The position numbers and the translations under genes are program-made. Positions 24,210 to 32,644 of a DNA stretch of 42,277 nucleotides are shown one piece after another. Origin of the DNA: Plebeiibacterium marinum (GTDB lineage: Bacteria > Bacteroidota > Bacteroidia > Bacteroidales > Marinilabiliaceae); assembly GCF_026013615.1 (NCBI RefSeq), contig NZ_JAPDPI010000046.1, positions 1 to 42,277 of the forward strand, written 5' to 3'. Position 1 is the first letter of the stretch. Each line of letters opens with the position of its first letter. The notes under the pieces are model-generated. The model made no database searches. It saw only the letters and a program-made list of their open reading frames with translations, and had not been told where the DNA came from.

Positions 24210-25076
24210 ATGAATTATTATTTATTAATGATTCCGGTTGTAATTATTTTCTTTGCAGGAATCAGAATTGTAAGGCCTACTCACCGTGGGCTTATTGAGA
24301 GGCTTGGAAAATATCATAGTTTTGCCAATCAAGGATTTCACTGGATTATACCACTTATCGACAGACTCTATCTGGTAAATGTAACCGAACAAATGATAGA
24401 TGCAGAGCCACAGGAAATCATCACAAATGATAATTTGAATGCCAGTGTTGATGCACAGGTTTACTTCAGGGTGAAAGCTGAAGAGGAAAATGTTAAGGAA
24501 TCAATCTACAATGTAAACGACTACACCTGGCAGATTGTGAACCTTGCTCGTACAACACTGCGTAATATCATCGGCACACTGACACTTAAATCGGCCAACA
24601 GTGAACGTGGAAAAATTAACGATGCTCTATATAAAACTCTGCATGACGAAACCAAGAGTTGGGGTATTAACATTGTACGCACCGAGTTGAAAGAAATTGA
24701 CCCGCCAAAAGATGTGCAGGAAACGATGAATAAAGTAGTAAAAGCTGAAAACGAAAAAATAGCAGCCATCGATTCGGCTACAGCAGCTGAAACAGTAGCT
24801 GATGGCGTGAAACGAGCTAAAATTAAAGAAGCTGAAGGTTATAAGCGCGCTAAAATCCTGCATGCAGAAGGAGAAGCAGAAGCTATAAAGCTGGTAAACG
24901 AAGCTGCCGACAAATACTTTATTGGGAACGCTCAAATGTTAAGAAAATTGGAGGCATTGGAAGCATCCTTAGGAAACAATGCTAAAATAGTTATTCCAAC
25001 AGGTTCTGAATTAGTGAATATTATCGGAGATATGGCAGGATTACTTCCGCTTGAAAGAAAACACAAAAACGATTAG
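24210..25076 (+). CDS. SPFH/band-7 (stomatin/slipin-like) membrane protein
   Basis: A 288-residue protein with one N-terminal membrane segment (YYLLMIPVVIIFFAGI), then the SPFH domain (RPTHRGLIERLGKYHSFANQGFHWIIPLIDRLYLVNVTEQ ...) and a C-terminal coiled coil rich in Ala/Glu/Lys with EAEGYKRAKILHAEGEAEA. Proteins of this type form oligomeric rings or microdomains and often protect against stress or scaffold membrane proteases. No NfeD partner gene is adjacent. It follows Hsp20 on the same strand after 114 nt. Confidence 0.9.
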   Translation: MNYYLLMIPVVIIFFAGIRIVRPTHRGLIERLGKYHSFANQGFHWIIPLIDRLYLVNVTEQMIDAEPQEIITNDNLNASVDAQVYFRVKAEEENVKESIYNVNDYTWQIVNLARTTLRNIIGTLTLKSANSERGKINDALYKTLHDETKSWGINIVRTELKEIDPPKDVQETMNKVVKAENEKIAAIDSATAAETVADGVKRAKIKEAEGYKRAKILHAEGEAEAIKLVNEAADKYFIGNAQMLRKLEALEASLGNNAKIVIPTGSELVNIIGDMAGLLPLERKHKND

Positions 25077-25249
25077 GATGTAACATAGGTGAAATCTTGA
25101 ATAACTTAAAAAATTCGTTTGCAATATAGAAATGGTAATTATTCAAAATCAGGAAAAATGAAACAACCGTGATAAAAGTTTTCTCACATGCGAGGATGAT
25201 TATTTTTTTGGGAGTTCCATCTGATATTTAAACGACTAAATATAAACGA

Positions 25250-25723
25250 ATGAAAAAGGTATTAATTGCTTTGGATTATGGACCTACTGCGCAAAAGGTA
25301 GCGGAAGTGGGATTCTCAATGGCAAAAGCCATGAATGCTAAGGTTATATTATTGCATGTAATAATAGATCCGGTTTACTATTCTACTCCAGATTATTCTC
25401 CGATTATGGGCTTTACCGGTTTTATGGACGTGAGTCCTTTGGAATTAAATAGCATTGAAACACTTCAATTGGCATCGGAACATTATCTTGAAAAAATGAA
25501 ACAACACCTTGGTGACAAGAACATCCAAACAGTCGTAAAGGAAGGTGAGCAAGCCGAAACGATCATAAAGGCTGCAACAGACTATCATGCTGATATTATT
25601 GCTATTGGTTCCCACAGTCATAAGTGGTTAGCAGAAATGCTCGTTGGAAGCGTAACTGAGAAAGTTTTAAAGCAATCTTCTATACCGCTTTTCATTATTC
25701 CAACGAGAAAACAAGAAGGATGA
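25250..25723 (+). CDS. UspA-family universal stress protein
   Basis: A 157-residue single-domain Usp: KKVLIALDYGPTAQKVAEVGFSMAKAMNAKVILLHVI at the N-terminus, and AIGSHSHKWLAEMLVGSVTEKVLKQSSIPLFIIP near the end, matching the ATP-binding G-2x-G-9x-G-S/T pattern loosely (GSHSHKWLAEMLVGSVTEKV). It probably binds ATP and supports survival under stress or oxygen limitation. No copy of the shared promoter was found before it. Confidence 0.9.
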   Translation: MKKVLIALDYGPTAQKVAEVGFSMAKAMNAKVILLHVIIDPVYYSTPDYSPIMGFTGFMDVSPLELNSIETLQLASEHYLEKMKQHLGDKNIQTVVKEGEQAETIIKAATDYHADIIAIGSHSHKWLAEMLVGSVTEKVLKQSSIPLFIIPTRKQEG

Positions 25724-26000
25724 ACTTGATACTTCATCTGTAAGGATGATTCTATATGGAATGAATGATTTACCAAAGCAATGTCATTTTGCTACTGTTT
25801 TTATTCCAGATAGATAAGTGCTTAGTACCCCAATTATCCTCATCGTAAAGTTGACGCAATACTAAATGTGAAAGATGCAGAAGTAATGCAATAGATCAAA
25901 GTGGTTTAGAGACTGTAGTAATGGTAACAGAAATGTTTAGAAGAGTTTTGGGATTGCAAATGATGTTATTGTGTGAATATAATACTTGAACAACTTATCA
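25724..26000. other. Non-coding stretch after uspA
   Basis: No intact gene is visible; all frames are broken. It may be the eroded upstream part of the phosphoketolase remnant that follows, but I could not match it to that protein by eye. Confidence 0.4.
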
Positions 26001-26218
26001 ATACGTTCCATTACCACCTACTTTGACATGCCCGTTCTCAGCAAGCTTGACAGATTTCATCTGGTTCAGGATGTAATCAATAGGATACCGGATTTGGGCA
26101 ATAAGAGAGCACACCTCAAGGCTTATGCAGGATGAACCTGTCAAACACAAGCAATACAATGAAAAATATGGTCTGGATATGCCTGAGATATTTAACTGAA
26201 AATGGAATGATCCAATAT
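26001..26218 (+). pseudogene. xfp: Phosphoketolase C-terminal remnant
   Basis: From 26004 the frame reads [18 protein letters not shown] then [18 protein letters not shown], matching the conserved end of xylulose-5-phosphate/fructose-6-phosphate phosphoketolases. A shift near 26120 moves the match to another frame: [25 protein letters not shown], then TGA where Trp is expected (family ends roughly as N-W-K-W), then KWN. Only about 70 of some 800 codons remain, with a frameshift and a nonsense codon. Confidence 0.75.
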
Positions 26219-26254
26219 GAAAATGCAAAGCGCTCCAACTTAAAAACACCTGAC

Positions 26255-26692
26255 ATGAAAATATTTAAACGTCTTACAAACAAGCAAACAGATGCATTGT
26301 TAAAATACCCTGCATATATTTCAATTCTGGCGGCAAGTCTTGATGATACCCTTGATAAAGCCGAAAAAAAAGCTGCCATTGAATTTGCACATATAAAAAC
26401 ATTTACCTCCGATCCGCTTCTCACGAAATTTTATTTGGAGGCGGACAAAGTCTTTCGAAAAAATCTGGAACAACTCGAAAACGAACTGCCGAAAGATAAA
26501 ATTAGCAGGGAGGCAGCTATCAAAAAGGAATTGGCAAATCTTGATAAAATACTAAAAAGGCTGGGGAAAAAGTACGTTATTGATGTGCATCAAAGTATGA
26601 AATCATTTAAAGATCATATTTCAAGAGCACATCACAATGTCCTGATTGATTTTATCTTTCCCATACCCATACCTGGATTGACGGATGGGTAG
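26255..26692 (+). CDS. Hypothetical stress-locus protein, helical
   Basis: A 145-residue protein, mostly charged helices (FKRLTNKQTDALLKYPAYISILAASLDDTLDKAEKKAAIEFAHIKTF), with a short hydrophobic tail containing IFPIPIPGL. I do not recognise the family. The frame stays open upstream to 26132, but 26132-26218 falls within the phosphoketolase remnant, so ATG 26255 is the likely start. It sits 45 nt before the proton ATPase gene and may be co-transcribed with it. Confidence 0.6.
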   Translation: MKIFKRLTNKQTDALLKYPAYISILAASLDDTLDKAEKKAAIEFAHIKTFTSDPLLTKFYLEADKVFRKNLEQLENELPKDKISREAAIKKELANLDKILKRLGKKYVIDVHQSMKSFKDHISRAHHNVLIDFIFPIPIPGLTDG

Positions 26693-26737
26693 AGGTAATT
26701 CCATAATATAAAACAGCACATTAATCGATTGTGAAGT

Positions 26738-29209
26738 ATGAAACCAAATACAAAGAGTAATAGAGATGCCGATGCAAATTCCAATGTAGCAGACGATATT
26801 ACGTCTCTTTCTGTATCCGAATTGATGAAAAAACTGGGTTCTTCACAGGAAGGCCTTACACAGGCCGAAGCAACAAAAAGGCTGTCTCAATACGGACCCA
26901 ACGAGATAGAAGAAAAGAAAACCAATTTATTACTAAAGTTCCTCACCTATTTTTGGGGCCCTATACCTTGGATGATTGAGGCAGCAGTAATCTTATCAGC
27001 AGTTGCCAGGCATTGGCCTGATTTTTTCATTATCCTTATTTTGCTAATCGCTAATTCAGTAATAGGATATTGGGAAGAACATGAAGCAGGCAATGCTATT
27101 GAAGCCCTTAAAGCCAAACTGGCTGTAAAAGCAAGGGTGAAAAGGGATGGAAAATGGGTCAATCCATCAGCATGTGAACTGGTGCCTGGTGATATTATCC
27201 GGTTACGGTTGGGAGATATTGTTCCTGCAGATGCTCGTTTGTTGGAAGGAGATTCCATTGAGGTCGATCAATCTGCATTAACGGGCGAATCACTTCCCAC
27301 AACACGTAATCCTGGTGAAGCTTTATATTCCGGATCAGTTATTCGCCGTGGTGAGATTGGGGCTCTGGTTTATGCTACCGGTACAAACACCTATTTTGGC
27401 AAAACAGCACAATTGGTGCAGGAAGCGCATACTGTCAGCCATTTTCAGAAAGCGGTATTAAAAATAGGCAACTACCTTATTTATCTCGCAGTTACTTTGG
27501 TGGCAATAATTATTGCAGTAGCCATTTATCGTGGCGACCCGATTTTATCCACCTTGCAGTTTGCTTTGGTACTCACCATTGCAGCAATACCGGTTGCTAT
27601 GCCGACCGTTTTATCGGTAACGATGGCAGTTGGAGCTCGCTTACTGGCGAAAAAAGAGGCCATTGTAAGTCGATTGGTGGCCATTGAAGAACTGGCCGGA
27701 GTTGACTTGCTTTGTGCAGACAAAACCGGTACCCTTACCCAAAATAAATTAACGCTGGGTGATCCTTTCTTTATGGATAATATTACCGGTGGCCAGGTGA
27801 TCTTGAATGGGGCATTGGCATCGCGAGCCGATAATAATGATTCCATTGATCTGGCAGTACTTGGAGGTCTTAAAAATAATGATGAATTGAATAACTATGA
27901 AGTGGTTCATTTCCAACCTTTCGATCCGGTACACAAGCTCACAGAAGCTACTGTTAAAGATAAAGATGGCAAGAAATTTAAAGTAACCAAAGGAGCACCG
28001 CAAGTAATTCTTGAATTGGTTCATAATACCGATCAAATCAAGTCTGTTGTGGATGAGGCCGTCAATGAATTTGCAGCTCGTGGATTTCGCTCATTGGGTG
28101 TTGCCCATACCAATGGAGAAGGCAAATGGCAGTTCGATGGAGTGTTGCCTCTGTTCGATCCTCCAAGAGAAGATGCAGCGGAAACAATCGCTATTGCACT
28201 CAAAATGGGAGTTAAAATTAAAATGGTTACAGGCGATGCATTGGCCATTGCTCAAGAAACTGCCCAAAAATTGGGTATGGGCTCGTTAATTTATGATGCC
28301 AGAGGATTGGGTGATTCAAAACGAGTCGAGACTGAAGAAGTGGCCACGTCTATCGAAAAGGCCGACGGTTTCGCGCAGGTATTTCCCGAACACAAGTTTC
28401 ACATTGTAGATGTGTTGCAAAAAATGGGTCACATTGTTGGTATGACAGGCGATGGCGTAAATGATGCGCCTGCATTAAAAAAAGCCGATTGCGGTATTGC
28501 AGTCTCCGAAGCAACCGATGCCGCCCGGGCTGCTGCATCTATTGTACTGATGGCTCCGGGCCTGTCGGTAATTATTGATGCCATTAAAGAAAGCCGCAAT
28601 ATATTCCAGCGAATGAACAGTTACGCCATCTACCGTATAACCGAAACACTTCGCATTTTGCTATTTATGACTTTATCAATACTGGTATTCAATTTTTATC
28701 CGGTAACAGCCGTCATGATTGTGATGCTGGCCCTTCTAAACGATGGCGCCATCCTGTCAATCGCCTATGACAAGGTTAAATACAAAGATCAACCCGAAGC
28801 ATGGAATATGAGAATGGTGTTGGGTATTTCAACAGTGCTGGGTGTAATTGGTGTGATCTCCGCATTTGGTTTATTTTATCTGGGTGAACGTGTTTTTCAT
28901 CTCGGCCGCGAACACATCCAAACCTTAATGTATTTGAAACTCTCAGTTGCAGGTCACCTTACCATCTTTTTAACCCGAACACGTGGCCCATTCTGGTCTA
29001 TACGACCTGCCCGAATTTTGTGGATTGCCGTAGTCGGCACCCAAATCATATCAACTCTGATAGCCGTTTATGGATTGTTTATGACTCCACTTGGCTGGGG
29101 CTGGGCACTGTTTGTTTGGGGGTATGCACTGGTTTGGTTTCTGTTCAATGATCGTTTGAAATTATTGGCATATCGGGTTATTGATCCCGGAAAAACAAAT
29201 ACACAATAG
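26738..29209 (+). CDS. P3A-type plasma-membrane H+-ATPase
   Basis: An 823-residue P-type ATPase. It has a Cation_ATPase_N segment (GLTQAEATKRLSQYGPNEI), the actuator motif TGES at residues 182-185, phosphorylation motif DKTGTLT (Asp328), nucleotide-binding KGAPQ, hinge TGDGVNDAPALKKADCGIAV and about ten membrane helices. The short length, lack of extra N-terminal metal-binding domains and PVAMPTVLS in helix 4 point to the proton-pumping P3A group, related to fungal/plant Pma1 and found in some bacteria and archaea. It would export H+ at the expense of ATP under acid or energy stress. Codon use is slightly more GC-rich than the surrounding genes. Confidence 0.88.
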   Translation: MKPNTKSNRDADANSNVADDITSLSVSELMKKLGSSQEGLTQAEATKRLSQYGPNEIEEKKTNLLLKFLTYFWGPIPWMIEAAVILSAVARHWPDFFIILILLIANSVIGYWEEHEAGNAIEALKAKLAVKARVKRDGKWVNPSACELVPGDIIRLRLGDIVPADARLLEGDSIEVDQSALTGESLPTTRNPGEALYSGSVIRRGEIGALVYATGTNTYFGKTAQLVQEAHTVSHFQKAVLKIGNYLIYLAVTLVAIIIAVAIYRGDPILSTLQFALVLTIAAIPVAMPTVLSVTMAVGARLLAKKEAIVSRLVAIEELAGVDLLCADKTGTLTQNKLTLGDPFFMDNITGGQVILNGALASRADNNDSIDLAVLGGLKNNDELNNYEVVHFQPFDPVHKLTEATVKDKDGKKFKVTKGAPQVILELVHNTDQIKSVVDEAVNEFAARGFRSLGVAHTNGEGKWQFDGVLPLFDPPREDAAETIAIALKMGVKIKMVTGDALAIAQETAQKLGMGSLIYDARGLGDSKRVETEEVATSIEKADGFAQVFPEHKFHIVDVLQKMGHIVGMTGDGVNDAPALKKADCGIAVSEATDAARAAASIVLMAPGLSVIIDAIKESRNIFQRMNSYAIYRITETLRILLFMTLSILVFNFYPVTAVMIVMLALLNDGAILSIAYDKVKYKDQPEAWNMRMVLGISTVLGVIGVISAFGLFYLGERVFHLGREHIQTLMYLKLSVAGHLTIFLTRTRGPFWSIRPARILWIAVVGTQIISTLIAVYGLFMTPLGWGWALFVWGYALVWFLFNDRLKLLAYRVIDPGKTNTQ

Positions 29210-29241
29210 CTGTGTAGTTAATCCTAATTTGTGCCTTAAAG

Positions 29242-29307
29242 GTGTGAATGTTGTAATATATATTTGAAGTTGTGTAACGCCTTTTGTTGAGCATGGAGGT
29301 AACTTGG
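29242..29307 (+). promoter_or_regulatory. Shared-regulon promoter B (coiled-coil stress protein)
   Basis: GTGTGAATGTTGTAA at 29242-29256, 14 nt, TGTGTAACGC at 29271-29280, 19 nt, then TAACTTGG at 29300-29307. ATG 29342 follows after 34 nt. Spacings are identical to promoter A. Confidence 0.75.
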
Positions 29308-29341
29308 GTAAATATTGAATACTAATTTAAAAAATAATACA

Positions 29342-29815
29342 ATGAAAAACAAAGTATTAAAACACCTGACAGTTATTGGTTTTGTTAAAGGCGAAGATTT
29401 AACCAAATGCGAATCTTTAGAGAAAAAAATGGATGAAGCAAAGGAGAAGCTAAACTATGCCAGAAAAGAAGTTGATGAAGCCAAACAAAAACTAATTCTT
29501 GCAAAAAAAGAACTTAGTGAATCAAAGAAAAAACTTGATATTGCTCTTGATGAATCCCTTGAGAAAATTGAGAAAGAGAAAGATATAGTACCCGGTGGAA
29601 TTTTGTTTTCAAGGGGTTTCAGTACCAATGCTATTAAAAATAAATACGAAGATGCAATAGCAGAATTGGAATTAAAAAAGAACGAAATAAGCAAAAGAAT
29701 CGAAACGTATAAAAATGATGGTTCTGAGAAATGGGATTCTTTTAAACAGAAACTCAACCATGATATGGAAGAACTGGGAAAGGCTTTAAAAAGTTTTACT
29801 GTATATAATCAGTAA
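29342..29815 (+). CDS. Coiled-coil stress protein, sll1863-like
   Basis: A 157-residue protein that is almost entirely coiled coil: two stretches of K/E-rich heptads (residues 18-75 and 90-125) flank a short non-helical VPGGILFSRGFSTN segment. The ending EKWDSFKQKLNHDMEELGKALKSFT resembles stress-response proteins of the sll1863 group. ATG 29342 is preferred over TTG 29315 because it lies at the normal distance from promoter B. It is followed after 38 nt by the antiporter gene. Confidence 0.65.
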   Translation: MKNKVLKHLTVIGFVKGEDLTKCESLEKKMDEAKEKLNYARKEVDEAKQKLILAKKELSESKKKLDIALDESLEKIEKEKDIVPGGILFSRGFSTNAIKNKYEDAIAELELKKNEISKRIETYKNDGSEKWDSFKQKLNHDMEELGKALKSFTVYNQ

Positions 29816-29853
29816 ATTATGTCTTAAATAGTATTTAAAAATCAAAACGTGAT

Positions 29854-30948
29854 ATGATTTTTGCAATTCTCATTGATCCTGTACTTTCCAAATTTGTCAT
29901 ACTGTCAATGATTATTTTGGTTGTAGGTTTTTTGCTCAGGGTAATTAAACAGCCCTCTATCGTAACCTACTTAATTGTAGGTGTTTTGGTTGGGCCATAC
30001 GGTTTTAGGCTTATTACTGATGAGCTTTTAATCACCAATCTTGGGTCACTGGGGTTGGTTTTGTTATTATTTTTTGTTGGAATGGAAATCCATCTGCCAA
30101 ATCTAATTACAAACTGGAGAGTGTCCGTTTTGGGGACCTTAATTCAGATAGGTGTAAGTATAATAATTGTGTGGTTTCTGAGTGCAACTTTTAATTGGAA
30201 AATCAATCAGGTTGTTATGCTGGGTTTTGTTATTAGCTTAAGTAGTACAGCTGTAATAGTAAAACTCTTACAAGAACGAAACGAATTAATGACAAAAGTG
30301 GGTCAAAATGTGCTTGGTGTACTTATCGCCCAAGATATTTTAATTGTACCTATGCTTATCATTATGAGTTATATGGGAGGAGATAAGCCGCATATAACTG
30401 AAATGCTAAAACAGTTAATTGGCGGTGTATTGATTATAGGCATAATCATCTATATTCTTAAAAAGAAGGAAATTAAACTCCCCTTCATGAAATATATTGA
30501 AAAAGACCATGAAGTGCAGGTGTTTGTTGCTTTTACGTTATGTTTTGGGTTCTCGATATTAACAGCGTTTTTTGGCTTGTCATCAGCATTAGGGGCATTT
30601 ATTGCAGGCATTATATTATCATCAACCAAATCGATACAATGGGTACATGACAGCTTGCATGCTTTTAAAATAATGTTTGTTGCTTTATTCTTTGTTTCTA
30701 TAGGGATGTTAATTGATTTGCAGTTTTTAAAAGAGAATGCATTTACCATTGGTTTACTTGTGCTCATTGTTTTTATTGTTAATAATTCCATTAATGTTTT
30801 GACCATGCGTATTTTTTGTAAAGATTGGAAAACAAGTTTTTATACCGCCGCATTGCTATCACAGATTGGAGAATTCAGTTTTATTTTAGGATCATCAGGT
30901 TATTATTCAGGTATTATTAAAATTGGCTATGTCACAGTAAAAGGTTGA
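29854..30948 (+). pseudogene. CPA2-family (KefB-like) antiporter, interrupted by an IS
   Basis: The frame encodes 357 native residues of a cation:proton antiporter: about ten membrane helices, GVLVGPYGFRLI, FFVGMEIHLPNL, the SLSSTAVIVKLL helix and a SQIGEFSFILGSSGYYSG segment. The last eight codons (GYVTVKG and stop) come from the inserted IS end. The remainder continues beyond the IS at 31980 in the -1 frame ([21 protein letters not shown]) and stops near 32079, joined to a fumarase remnant. Without helices 11-12 the protein is probably inactive. Intact homologues exchange Na+ or K+ for H+. Confidence 0.85.
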
Positions 30949-31972
30949 ACTTTATAAAGAGAAGCTTTCTTTCCTCTTAATAAAAGGATTTCAGGTCTAA
31001 TGTCAGAGGCAAACTCGTCAAGTTCTCTAAACCAGGATAAATAATTCTCTAAGTATTTTGTGGCTACCCCATGAAAGCGATATAACCATTCTTTAAGGCG
31101 ACTGTGGTAGGCATTCACATTTTGTATGTGGACTATATCTTTTATTATCCTTATGCCCTTTGACAAGTTTAGGCAACCATGTCTATAGCCTTTTTCCTTA
31201 ATAAACTTCTTATAGGTAGATTTCCCATCGCTACAGAAAAGAATGTCAGAACTCACTTTATCTTTTAAATAATCCTTTAAGTTATTCCCTGTGAAGTTCT
31301 CGAAAATATGATCTATAGTGTTTGCTTGTCGATCTCGACAAACTAAAACACAGACTTGCTCCTTGCTTAAGCCTCTTTGTGATGCTTTCCCTCCCCGTTT
31401 ACGCGGTTTTCTATTTAGTTTTTTGTTTCCCTTCTCTGATTTTAGGAAATAGGTCTCATCCGCTTCAATAATACCGCTTAGCTTTTCTGGAGCAACAGAT
31501 TTTGCATTGGCTAAAAAGCGATGCCTCCACCTAAAAGATGTATTACGATGTACATTGCATTTCATTGCCGCTTTTCTAACGCTGATTCCAGAAACTAAAC
31601 AGGAGGAATATTCTAACCATTGCTCTTTTTTACGCAATCTGGAAAGGGGGGTGTTAGTAAGACTATTATAAGTTCTTTTGCACTCCTTGCATCGATACCT
31701 TTGTAACCCACTTCGCTTTCCCCATCGTTGTTTTTTCTGGCTTTTACAATGAGGACAACTAAGTTCTTGAAACGGAGTTTCTATATTTGCTGCCACTTTA
31801 TTGGAAAGTTCAATTGATTGCAAACTTTCTTTTAAACGTCTAAACTGGTCTGAATTCAATCTATCGACCTGTAATAGTAGTTTGTGGAATGTTCTTGCTT
31901 TCATAGCTATTGGTTTTTTACCAAGTTATGACCAAATCAGATAGTTGTCAACCTTTAAGAATGACATAGCCT
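30925..31972 (-). mobile_element. IS1595-family insertion sequence with intact ends
   Basis: A 1048-bp element bounded by inverted repeats beginning GGCTATGTCA at both ends and sharing AAAGGTTGA further in (30925 onward; reverse strand from 31972). It is flanked by a perfect 8-bp target duplication, TTAAAATT, at 30917-30924 and 31973-31980, the length expected for IS1595-family elements. Clean ends and an intact transposase indicate a recent insertion. Confidence 0.92.
30927..31904 (-). CDS. IS1595-family (ISXO2-like) transposase
   Basis: A 325-residue transposase. It has an N-terminal zinc ribbon (CPHCKSQKKQRWG...YRCKECKRTYN), a helix-turn-helix (VRKAAMKCNVHRNTSFRWRHRFL), and the ISXO2 DDE-type core with IIEADETYF (first Asp), LFCSDGKSTYK (second Asp) and QNVNAYHSRLKEWLYRFHGVATKYLENYLSWF (N/E region). 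It is intact and fills the element; its 3' end reaches into the left inverted repeat. Confidence 0.93.
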   Translation of the reverse strand: MKARTFHKLLLQVDRLNSDQFRRLKESLQSIELSNKVAANIETPFQELSCPHCKSQKKQRWGKRSGLQRYRCKECKRTYNSLTNTPLSRLRKKEQWLEYSSCLVSGISVRKAAMKCNVHRNTSFRWRHRFLANAKSVAPEKLSGIIEADETYFLKSEKGNKKLNRKPRKRGGKASQRGLSKEQVCVLVCRDRQANTIDHIFENFTGNNLKDYLKDKVSSDILFCSDGKSTYKKFIKEKGYRHGCLNLSKGIRIIKDIVHIQNVNAYHSRLKEWLYRFHGVATKYLENYLSWFRELDEFASDIRPEILLLRGKKASLYKVQPFTVT

Positions 31973-31979
31973 TAAAATT

Positions 31980-32082
31980 TACGACTACCAATTAGTAATT
32001 AGTGCTATTGCGCTTACCTTGTTTCTAAGCCCATTTTGGATCAATCTGTCGAGGAAAATTATCGGGGGTGGAGGGTAATCAA
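31980..32082 (+). pseudogene. Antiporter 3' remnant right of the IS
   Basis: In the frame starting at 31980 the sequence reads [21 protein letters not shown] and then [11 protein letters not shown] before a stop. This continues the CPA2 antiporter seen left of the IS, but is offset by one base after removal of the IS and one target copy. The gene was therefore also frameshifted or truncated. Confidence 0.65.
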
Positions 32083-32316
32083 GTTGTAGTTTATAGCAAT
32101 AACAAACCAGGGGCATCGATAATGCCGGGTAAAGTCAATCCCAAACAAGTAGAGGCTGTCACAATGGTTTGCTTTCAAATATTGGGCAACGACACAACTA
32201 TTTATACGGCCGGTTCAGGCGGCCATTTCGAATTCAATGTTTTTAAACCGGACATGATAAGTGAAATTTTAGGGTCTACTACTCTTATGGTAATTGTTGG
32301 CCATGTATTTAAATAG
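32068..32316 (+). pseudogene. Fumarase (fumC-like) fragment
   Basis: The frame from 32068 encodes [17 protein letters not shown] and a following [22 protein letters not shown] segment, the signature of the fumarase/aspartase superfamily, closest to class II fumarase. Only about 70 of some 460 residues remain and both ends are foreign or degenerate. It abuts the antiporter remnant, so a deletion joined the two. Confidence 0.8.
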
Positions 32317-32401
32317 AAGCGTTAAATCATTGACTAATATTAAAATTAAAGCTAATTTGTGGATAATTAGTTTTTTTTATTTAGCGAAATTTATTTTAAA
32401 A

Positions 32402-32593
32402 ATGAACAAAGGAACAGTGAAATTTTTCAATGAAACGAAGGGATTCGGATTCATCAAAGATGCAGATTCAAACAAAGAATATTTTGTGCATTCATCAGGT
32501 ATAAAGGATAGTATATCGGAGAACGATGAAGTAACTTTTGATTTGCAAGAAGGAAAAAAGGGATTAAATGCAGTTAATGTTAAACTAGCATAG
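32402..32593 (+). CDS. Cold-shock protein (CspA family)
   Basis: A 63-residue single OB-fold domain with both RNA-binding motifs: KGFGFIK (RNP1) and YFVHSSGI (RNP2-like VFVHFS). It binds single-stranded RNA/DNA and melts structure during cold or stress. The frame is open upstream, but ATG 32402 gives the normal family start (MNKGTVKFFNETKGFGFI). A terminator follows within 26 nt. Confidence 0.93.
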   Translation: MNKGTVKFFNETKGFGFIKDADSNKEYFVHSSGIKDSISENDEVTFDLQEGKKGLNAVNVKLA

Positions 32594-32618
32594 TTTATAT
32601 AACCATTTAAAAATCTTG

Positions 32619-32644
32619 AGTCCCGCAATTTGCGGGACTTTTTT
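32619..32644. terminator. Terminator between csp and the convergent glycosyltransferase gene
   Basis: AGTCCCGCA at 32619-32627 pairs with TGCGGGACT at 32631-32639 across a 3-nt loop, followed by six T's. The glycosyltransferase gene on the other strand ends at 32643, so it may serve both. Confidence 0.85.

Noticed and set aside
26132-26254. N-terminal extension of the helical protein starting at 26132
   Set aside because: These codons lie in and just after the phosphoketolase relic in another frame, so they are unlikely to be native; ATG 26255 was chosen.
27526-28538. Several open frames opposite or across the proton ATPase gene
   Set aside because: They are shadows of a well-supported gene with strong motifs and carry no recognisable domain.
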